Shown here piece by piece: positions 1 through 4,855 of a stretch of DNA of 8,917 nucleotides; position 1 is the first letter of the stretch; each line of letters begins with the position of its first letter. The stretch spans positions 1-8,917 of the forward strand of contig JANXTQ010000282.1 in the NCBI GenBank assembly GCA_025352305.1. The letters run 5' to 3'. Position numbers and translations under genes: made by a program. The notes below the pieces were generated by a model, which was not told where the DNA came from, ran no database searches, and was given only the letters and a program-made list of their open reading frames with translations. This DNA comes from Actinomycetes bacterium (GTDB lineage: Bacteria > Actinomycetota > Acidimicrobiia > Acidimicrobiales > RAAP-2).

Positions 1-803
1 TGGTGGCGACGAAGGTTCACGGCAACATGGGCGACGATCCGAATGCTCAAGGAAACTCGCGACGTTGGATCATGGCGGAGTGTGAAAACAGCTTGCGTCG
101 ACTGGGGCTGGATTACATCGATCTCTATCAAATTCATCGACCCGACGAGTCAGTAGATATCGATGAGACCCTGGGCGCGCTCAGTGATCTTGTTCACCAA
201 GGCAAGATCCGCAACTTCGGTAGTTCCACGTTCCCCGCCGAGCAGATTGTCGAGGCCCAGTGGGTCGCCGAAAAGAGAGGCCGCGAGCGATTCATGACCG
301 AACAGCCCCCGTACTCAATTCTCGTACGTGGAATTGAGCGTGACGTTTTGCCGTTGGCGCTCAAGTACGGCATGGGCGTCTTGCCGTGGAGTCCGCTCGC
401 CGGAGGCTGGCTGTCGGGACGCTTTGGCGCGGGCAAGGACAACACCAGTCGACGCGCCTCGCGAATACCGGCGCGCTACGACCTCGAACTTCCTGAGAAT
501 CAACGCAAACTCGACGTCGTGACTCAACTCGCGCAGGTCGCGAGCGACGCCGGCATTTCCATGGTGGAAATGTCGCTGGCCTTTGTCTTAGAGCACCCGG
601 CGATCTCGTCGGCGATCATTGGTCCGCGCACGATGGAGCAACTCGAGAGTCAACTAAACGCTCCCGAGGTTCACTTAGATGCAGCCACCTTGGACGCGAT
701 TGATGCCATCGTTGCTCCGGGAACCAACCTGAACTCCGCCGACGGTGGATGGAGTCCGAGTTGGATCACGAAGTCCAAAGCTCGTCGTCGCTCTGCTCGT
801 TAG
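1..803 (+). CDS. Aldo/keto reductase, 5'-truncated by the window edge
   Basis: NAD(P)H-dependent oxidoreductase of the aldo/keto reductase superfamily (voltage-gated K-channel beta subunit-like branch), acting in the cytosol on aldehydes or ketones; the substrate cannot be read from sequence. The reading frame is open from base 3 to a TAG at 801-803 (266 visible residues). It starts inside the strand carrying the catalytic lysine (VATKV, Lys at visible residue 4). The catalytic histidine lies in YQIHRPD (residue 45), and the catalytic Asp and Tyr of the tetrad would be in the missing N-terminus. Further family marks are the KIRNFGSSTF strand, LPWSPLAGGWLSGR (about 127-140) and the cofactor-phosphate region SSAIIGPRTMEQL near residue 205. 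Full-length relatives have about 320-340 residues, so roughly 60-70 are missing. The GTG at base 3 is an internal valine codon, not a start. The C-terminus ends in a basic tail (KSKARRRSAR). Confidence 0.93.
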   Translation, partial: VATKVHGNMGDDPNAQGNSRRWIMAECENSLRRLGLDYIDLYQIHRPDESVDIDETLGALSDLVHQGKIRNFGSSTFPAEQIVEAQWVAEKRGRERFMTEQPPYSILVRGIERDVLPLALKYGMGVLPWSPLAGGWLSGRFGAGKDNTSRRASRIPARYDLELPENQRKLDVVTQLAQVASDAGISMVEMSLAFVLEHPAISSAIIGPRTMEQLESQLNAPEVHLDAATLDAIDAIVAPGTNLNSADGGWSPSWITKSKARRRSAR

Positions 804-850
804 GCCACGCGCGCGGGCCGATTGGAACGCATTCGTAACAGAAAACGTGG

Positions 851-880
851 TTCTGGTCTAGTAAAAATGGAGGGTATATC
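851..880 (+). promoter_or_regulatory. Possible promoter of the UDP-sulfoquinovose synthase gene (weak)
   Basis: A TATATC hexamer (875-880) resembles a -10 box and a TTCTGG (851-856) lies 18 bases upstream in -35 position. The -35 match is poor, so this rests mainly on the -10-like hexamer, its place in the 144-base gap, and the dyad that immediately follows. Transcription would start near 887. Confidence 0.22.
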
Positions 881-883
881 GAA

Positions 884-899
884 GCCGCGGCACCGCGGC
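884..899. promoter_or_regulatory. GC-rich quasi-palindrome upstream of the UDP-sulfoquinovose synthase gene
   Basis: GCCGCGG (884-890) and CCGCGGC (893-899) are exact inverted repeats separated by two bases. As DNA this is a 16-bp near-perfect dyad suited to a dimeric regulator; as RNA it is a 6-bp hairpin with a four-base loop. It sits just downstream of the weak TATATC -10 candidate and 48 bases before the GTG start, a position suitable for an operator. No regulator family is recognised. Confidence 0.35.
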
Positions 900-920
900 A
901 GCCACCGATCTCGCGCACTG

Positions 921-931
921 CGAACGGTTCG
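921..931. promoter_or_regulatory. Small dyad CGAAC-G-GTTCG next to the ribosome binding site
   Basis: CGAAC (921-925) and GTTCG (927-931) form a perfect dyad with one central base. It ends four bases before the AGGAG ribosome binding site (936-940) of the UDP-sulfoquinovose synthase gene. The half-sites resemble the actinobacterial LexA box, but that box has four central bases rather than one, so LexA is not claimed. It could be a regulator site, a weak leader hairpin, or chance. Confidence 0.25.
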
Positions 932-947
932 ACCTAGGAGTAGTCAC

Positions 948-2141
948 GTGAAAGTTCTCGTTATTGGCGGAGACGGATTCTGCGGTTGGCCGACCTCGTT
1001 GCACTTGAGTGACATTGGTCACGAGGTCACGATTGTTGACAACCTCAGTCGCCGCAATATTGACATTGAACTCGAAGTGGAATCGCTTACCCCCATTCGC
1101 CCCATGGGCGAACGGGTGCGCGTGTGGAAGGAAGTCTCGGGCAAGGAACTCGGCTTCGTCAATTTGGACATCGCTACGGAGTACGACCGTCTCGTTGATC
1201 TTCTGACTGAACTTCGACCGGACGCCGTCGTGCACTTCGGAGAGCAGCGCGCTGCGCCGTACTCAATGCGCAACGACAAGGCCAAGCGCTACACCGTGGA
1301 CAACAACGTTCGCGGAACGCACAACTTGCTCTGTGCCATAACGACCCTCGGACTTGACGTCGCGTTGGTTCACCTCGGCACGATGGGTGTCTACGGCTAC
1401 GGGTGGTCGGGCTCGGCCCCAATTCCCGAGGGCTACTTGACCGTCAAGGTCCCCACGCCCGACGGCGACCTGGCTCGCGAGATCCTGCACCCGGCGAATC
1501 CTGGCTCGGTCTATCACCTCACCAAAACGCTCGATCAGTTGCTCTTTGCCTTCTACGCGAACAACGATGGACTGCGCATCACCGACCTGCACCAAGGCAT
1601 CGTGTGGGGAACCCAAACTCCCCAGACCGCTCTCGACGAGCGACTCATCAACCGCTTCGACTACGACGGTGACTACGGCACGGTACTGAATCGATTCTTG
1701 ATGCAGGCGGCCATTGGTCACCCGCTCACCGTGCACGGTACCGGCGGCCAGACGCGCGCCTTCATTCACATTCGCGACACGGTGCGCTGCATTGAAATCG
1801 CGCTCAACAATCCGCCCGAGCGCGGCGACAAGCCGTCGGTCTTTAACCAAGTGGCCGAGACGTACCGGGTCCGTGATTTGGCGGAACTGATTTCTCGTCT
1901 GACCGACACCAAGATCGCGAACCTACCGAACCCGCGACGCGAAGCGGCCGAGAACGATTTGGTGGTTTCTAATAACCGCTTCTTGTCACTCGGACTCAAT
2001 CCGACGTTACTGAGCGAAGGACTCTTAGAAGAGAGTCGCGACATCGCCATGCGCTACGCCGATCGCGCCGATGTGTCAAAGATCATTGCCCGCTCCGTAT
2101 GGCGCAAGGGCATGGAAGTCGCCGACGACCTCGTCAAGTAG
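948..2141 (+). CDS. sqdB: UDP-sulfoquinovose synthase (SqdB/SQD1 family)
   Basis: Extended short-chain dehydrogenase that converts UDP-glucose and sulfite to UDP-sulfoquinovose, the head-group donor for the sulfolipid SQDG (in some archaea, for protein glycans); cytosolic and NAD-dependent. The protein has 397 residues, close to bacterial SqdB. Visible marks are the nucleotide fold VIGGDGFCGWP (5-15), the acidic end of the second strand VDNLSRR (30-36), the family signature VVHFGEQRAAPYSM (94-107), the active-site segment LGTMGVYGYG with Thr145, the catalytic pair Tyr189 and Lys193 (YHLTK), and the sugar-nucleotide region GHPLTVHGTGGQTR (257-270). GTG at 948 is chosen because AGGAG lies seven bases upstream and the GGDGFCG fold then begins at the usual distance. 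The open frame runs back to 822, but that extension is Arg-rich and unlike the family. The nearest genes are not sulfolipid genes. Plant SQD1, as I recall it, has Glu where this protein has Val148. Confidence 0.96.
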   Translation: MKVLVIGGDGFCGWPTSLHLSDIGHEVTIVDNLSRRNIDIELEVESLTPIRPMGERVRVWKEVSGKELGFVNLDIATEYDRLVDLLTELRPDAVVHFGEQRAAPYSMRNDKAKRYTVDNNVRGTHNLLCAITTLGLDVALVHLGTMGVYGYGWSGSAPIPEGYLTVKVPTPDGDLAREILHPANPGSVYHLTKTLDQLLFAFYANNDGLRITDLHQGIVWGTQTPQTALDERLINRFDYDGDYGTVLNRFLMQAAIGHPLTVHGTGGQTRAFIHIRDTVRCIEIALNNPPERGDKPSVFNQVAETYRVRDLAELISRLTDTKIANLPNPRREAAENDLVVSNNRFLSLGLNPTLLSEGLLEESRDIAMRYADRADVSKIIARSVWRKGMEVADDLVK

Positions 2142-2148
2142 TTAGCTA

Positions 2149-2170
2149 AGCGGTGCGCAACAGCACCGTT
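2149..2170 (+). terminator. Stem-loop just after the sqdB stop, possible terminator
   Basis: CGGTGC (2151-2156) pairs perfectly with GCACCG (2163-2168) around a six-base loop. A G-U and an A-U pair extend the stem to eight. It begins eight bases after the stop codon. No U-run follows, so it is not a classical intrinsic terminator; it may be a transcript 3'-end stabiliser or a factor-assisted terminator. Confidence 0.35.
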
Positions 2171-2234
2171 CGTCGTCATCAGAACTGGGCCCGAAGCGCA
2201 GACGCCATCTCCGCACGTCAATGAGGAGTTCATC

Positions 2235-2786
2235 GTGAGTTTTCCCACCCCCGAGCGTCCACGAATCGCGCCGCTTCCTCGACCTGATGGGGCACCCGCT
2301 CTTAATATCTTCAACACTCTCGCGCACAATCGGCCGCTCATGAAGCAGTTCATGGCCCTTGGCGGTCATCTGTTGCAAGCGGGCGACATCGACTCGCGGA
2401 GCCGCGAAATAGTGATCTTGCGCGTTGGATGGCGCAGCGAAAGCGAGTACGAGTTCTCTCAGCACATCACGATTGGTCGCGCCGCCGGCGTGAGCGACGA
2501 CGAAATTTCGCGCATCTGCGACGTGGATAGTCGCGAATGGTCACCGGACGATCTCTCGCTGATTGACCTCGCCGATGAACTCTGCAGCCTCAACGCCGTG
2601 AGCGATTTCACGTGGAACGCCTTGTCCCGTCGCTATTCGAATTCGCAGATGATCGAGTTGGTGATGTTGGTCGGCTTTTATCGAATGGTGTGCGGGATGC
2701 TCAATGGCGTCGCCGTGGCCCTCGAGGACGGCGCATCTGGTTGGCCTAGCGGAGCGCCGCAGAATCGAAGAGCTCCTCGTTCGTAG
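2235..2786 (+). CDS. Carboxymuconolactone decarboxylase-like (AhpD-fold) protein lacking CxxC
   Basis: All-helical CMD/AhpD-fold protein of 183 residues; probably cytosolic. The conserved core is visible as SREIVILRVGWRSESEYEFSQHITIGRAAGVSDDEI (56-91), followed by a second helical region (about 105-165) with MVCGMLNGVAVALED. In AhpD peroxidases a CxxCxxxH motif lies at the position of S70-E-Y-E73-F-S-Q-H77. Here both cysteines are replaced (Ser70, Glu73) while His77 remains, so alkylhydroperoxidase activity of the AhpD type is unlikely. This non-cysteine variant is common in actinobacterial CMD-family proteins of unknown substrate. GTG at 2235 is chosen for GAGGAG (2223-2228) six bases upstream. 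The C-terminal tail (about 167-183) is Pro/Arg-rich and probably disordered. The gap after sqdB is 93 bases and holds a stem-loop, so co-transcription is uncertain. True decarboxylase activity is not supported. Confidence 0.85.
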   Translation: MSFPTPERPRIAPLPRPDGAPALNIFNTLAHNRPLMKQFMALGGHLLQAGDIDSRSREIVILRVGWRSESEYEFSQHITIGRAAGVSDDEISRICDVDSREWSPDDLSLIDLADELCSLNAVSDFTWNALSRRYSNSQMIELVMLVGFYRMVCGMLNGVAVALEDGASGWPSGAPQNRRAPRS

Positions 2787-2810
2787 GACGGTAACTCGAG
2801 CGTTCTAAGG

Positions 2811-2844
2811 TGAACTCCCAAAACTTATTTCAACAAGGAGTTCA
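2811..2844 (+). promoter_or_regulatory. Inverted repeat that would sequester the ribosome binding site of the COG4705 gene
   Basis: TGAACTCC (2811-2818) and GGAGTTCA (2837-2844) are an exact 8-bp inverted repeat around an AU-rich 18-base loop. Two further G-U pairs (2809-2810 with 2845-2846) bring the stem to two bases before the GTG start at 2848. The downstream arm contains the whole GGAG Shine-Dalgarno core (2837-2840), so the folded transcript would mask it. This is what a translational switch looks like (thermometer, ligand or protein control, or coupling to the upstream gene). The pairing is seen; a regulatory role is inferred. Confidence 0.45.
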
Positions 2845-2847
2845 TTG

Positions 2848-3651
2848 GTGAGCGAACCACAGTTGAGCGGTCGCCATCGCTTCAGCACTCCCATGGGGAT
2901 CAAAGTTCCCGAGATAACGGTGGCCTTCTGGGTAATCAAGGTCTTAACCACCGGAATGGGAGAAGCCGCTTCGGACTACCTCGTCAAACGACTCGGAGGA
3001 CCCGTTTCAGTTCCAATTGGATTCGTCGCATTTGCGGTCGCTATCGCGTGGCAGTTTTCACGTCGTCGCTTTTACACCTGGACATACTGGCTCGCCGTGG
3101 TGATGGTGAGCGTCTTTGGAACCATGGCGGCCGACGTTTTACACATTGGCCTACATATTCCCTACTTCGCGTCCACGCTCTTTTACGCGGTGGTGCTCAC
3201 AGCGGTATTTATTCTGTGGCAGCGCTCCGAAAAGACTCTGTCGATTCACTCGATTAATACGACTCGTCGAGAGTTCTTCTACTGGTCGGCGGTCCTAACT
3301 ACTTTCGCGCTGGGCACCGCCGCAGGGGATTTGACTGCTCGCACGCTTCACCTGCGCTACGCGGGTTCCACGTTCTTATTCGCAGCGCTGATTGCCATAC
3401 CCGCGCTGGCGTATTGGAAAACCAAAGCGCATCACGTGTTCTACTTCTGGTTCGCGTACGTCATAACTCGCCCCCTCGGCGCATCGATGGCAGACTACCT
3501 CGCGGTCTCGCACGTTCGCGGTGGGCTGAACTGGGGATACGGTCCCGTCACCATTGCCTGGAGCGTGCTGATCGTGTTGGCCGTGGCGTACTTAGCTATT
3601 AGTCACAACGACGTGCAGCGTTCTTCGCGCACTGAATTACTGAACGACTAA
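2848..3651 (+). CDS. Eight-helix membrane protein, COG4705-type, four-fold repeat
   Basis: Integral membrane protein of 267 residues. I recognise it as the COG4705 'uncharacterized membrane-anchored protein' family, from memory; its function is unknown to me. About eight hydrophobic helices can be drawn (roughly 24-44, 52-70, 79-98, 107-125, 144-165, 171-191, 197-218, 229-251). The odd-numbered helices all carry [FY]W-x9-G-x4-D: W28/G38/D43, W81/G91/D96, W146/G156/D161 and W201/G211/D216. The protein is thus four copies of a two-helix unit, each with a buried acidic residue. That pattern suggests ion or small-solute handling, but this is inference. The loop EKTLSIHSINTTRREFFYW (128-146) joins the two halves. 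GTG at 2848 is preferred over TTG at 2845 because AAGGAG (2835-2840) is then seven bases away. The ribosome binding site lies in a hairpin arm. The 3' end overlaps the convergent OsmC gene by 15 bases. Confidence 0.85.
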   Translation: MSEPQLSGRHRFSTPMGIKVPEITVAFWVIKVLTTGMGEAASDYLVKRLGGPVSVPIGFVAFAVAIAWQFSRRRFYTWTYWLAVVMVSVFGTMAADVLHIGLHIPYFASTLFYAVVLTAVFILWQRSEKTLSIHSINTTRREFFYWSAVLTTFALGTAAGDLTARTLHLRYAGSTFLFAALIAIPALAYWKTKAHHVFYFWFAYVITRPLGASMADYLAVSHVRGGLNWGYGPVTIAWSVLIVLAVAYLAISHNDVQRSSRTELLND

Positions 3652-4056
3652 CTCAATCGGCACGGCGGCGAGAGCCTTAGAGACGGGACAGTTCGCTTTG
3701 GCGTCGTCGGCGGCTGCTTGGAAACCAGCCGCGTCCAGCCCGTCGACCTCGCCGCTGACGAAGAGTCGAATTCCCGTGATGCCAGTCCCGGGTTGAAAGT
3801 CAACCTCCGCCGCGGCGCGTAGTTGACTCGGTGGTGTTCCCGCCTTGGTGAGTCCGTTAGATAGGGCCATACAAAAGCAGGTCGCGTGGGCCGCGGCGAT
3901 GAGCTCTTCGGGGCTCGTTTGGCCGTTCGGTGTTTCGGAGCGCGCGGGCCAGCTCACGGCGAAGGTGCCAATGCCGGATGAGTCAAAACTGACTTCACCG
4001 GTTCCGTCAATTAAGGTGCCGTCCCACACTGCATGAGCGCGTCGAGTTGTCGCCAT
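3637..4056 (-). CDS. OsmC-family peroxiredoxin
   Basis: Thiol peroxidase of the OsmC/Ohr family, which reduces organic hydroperoxides in the cytosol; 139 residues, the usual length. The N-terminal strand region (AHAVWDGTLIDGTGEVSF) resembles OsmC more than Ohr. The two reactive cysteines are Cys60 in SPEELIAAAHATCF and Cys123 in NCPVSKALAAVPIEL. An additional Cys62 makes a C-F-C at the active-site helix where relatives usually have Ser or Gly after the phenylalanine. ATG at 4056 is preceded on the minus strand by GGAGGAACA, a good ribosome binding site. The start is 24 bases after the stop of the HAD phosphatase gene on the same strand, so the two are probably co-transcribed. The 3' end overlaps the last five codons of the convergent COG4705 gene by 15 bases. 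Confidence 0.93.
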   Translation of the reverse strand: MATTRRAHAVWDGTLIDGTGEVSFDSSGIGTFAVSWPARSETPNGQTSPEELIAAAHATCFCMALSNGLTKAGTPPSQLRAAAEVDFQPGTGITGIRLFVSGEVDGLDAAGFQAAADDAKANCPVSKALAAVPIELVVQ

Positions 4057-4080
4057 TGTTCCTCCACTGTTTTATCCACC

Positions 4081-4779
4081 CTATGAGCCCGACCAGTCAG
4101 TGGTGCTCAGTGTTTCGGGCAGATCTCCATGAATAACGAGTTGGCTGCGAAGTTCAGAAGTCGTTGCCACGACGGCGAGCGCACCGGCGTCTTCGAGCTC
4201 TCGCTCTTCGGCGAAACCCCAACTCACTCCAATGCACGCGACTGCGTTGTTTGCTGCTCCCTCGACGTCGTGCAGGCGATCGCCGATCATGATGGCCGGC
4301 TCGTCCTCGCGACGCGCCAGACGATGCAAACAGTCGCTTATCACCGTGGATTTTGTGTCGTTCGAGCCGTGCAGCGACGCTCCGGCAATGATGGTAAAGA
4401 AATCGGCGAGCCCGAAATGCGAGAGAACCTCGCGCGCGTAACTCTCAACTTTGGACGTGGCGACTCCCATGACGACGTCCGCGTTCAACAGCTCATTAAG
4501 CAGCTCGGGTATTCCGTCAATGACTAAATTTTCAAACAGCCCGATCGGCACGTAGCGCTCGCGATACAGCCCCACGGCCTCATCAATTCTCTCGGGCGCC
4601 ACACCCAGCGCTGCGAAACCTTCGCGGATGGGTGGACCAATGACGCTTCGAACTGACTCCACGCTCGGGGCGGGGTAGCCCAACTTTTCTAAGGCGTAGG
4701 CCGAGGAGTTAAAGATCCCTTCGAAGGGATCGGTCAAGGTTCCATCGAGGTCGAACAGCACGTAGCGGCGTTGCTCCAT
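4081..4779 (-). CDS. HAD-superfamily phosphatase, phosphoglycolate phosphatase-like
   Basis: Haloacid dehalogenase-type phosphohydrolase of 232 residues, subfamily IA, with a helical C1 cap between motifs I and II. Motif I is FDLDGTLTD (nucleophile Asp10, general acid Asp12). Motif II is the Thr108/Ser109 of GVATSK. Motif III is Lys143 in NDTKSTVI, and motif IV is GDRLHDVEG (Asp167, Asp171), which binds magnesium. The cap carries SVIGPPIREGFAALGV (45-60), typical of Gph/PGP-like enzymes. Likely substrates are phosphoglycolate or small sugar phosphates or nucleotides, but specificity cannot be read from sequence. ATG at 4779 is the only sensible start because motif I follows at once; no strong Shine-Dalgarno precedes it. 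It is the first gene of an apparent operon with the downstream OsmC gene and is divergent from the propeller gene, with 76 bases between the starts. Confidence 0.9.
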   Translation of the reverse strand: MEQRRYVLFDLDGTLTDPFEGIFNSSAYALEKLGYPAPSVESVRSVIGPPIREGFAALGVAPERIDEAVGLYRERYVPIGLFENLVIDGIPELLNELLNADVVMGVATSKVESYAREVLSHFGLADFFTIIAGASLHGSNDTKSTVISDCLHRLARREDEPAIMIGDRLHDVEGAANNAVACIGVSWGFAEERELEDAGALAVVATTSELRSQLVIHGDLPETLSTTDWSGS

Positions 4780-4855
4780 GGACCCACGCTAGAAGGCGCA
4801 CTCATCGTCGCCGTTGTTACCCCTAGATTTAATTCACTGACCCGAGGGAGTCTGC
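4780..4855. promoter_or_regulatory. Divergent intergenic region between phosphatase and propeller genes
   Basis: These 76 bases must hold promoters for both directions. An AT-rich patch (4824-4834, containing TAGATTTAAT) is the best -10-like candidate for the rightward gene and, read on the other strand, for the leftward one. No convincing -35 box pairs with it at normal spacing. GAGGGAG (4844-4850) is the ribosome binding site of the rightward gene, five bases before its GTG. Confidence 0.35.

Noticed and set aside
921..931. LexA/SOS box
   Set aside because: The half-sites CGAAC and GTTCG fit, but actinobacterial boxes have four bases between them and here there is one; the downstream gene is also not an SOS gene.
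822..947. In-frame upstream extension of the sulfoquinovose synthase from TTG at 822
   Set aside because: It has no good ribosome binding site, gives an Arg-rich segment unlike the family, and would put the nucleotide-binding fold 42 residues too late. The GTG at 948 has AGGAG at ideal spacing.
1263..1850. 195-codon open frame on the minus strand
   Set aside because: It lies wholly inside the clear sulfoquinovose synthase gene, has no recognisable domain, and is the type of antisense frame that GC-rich codon bias produces.
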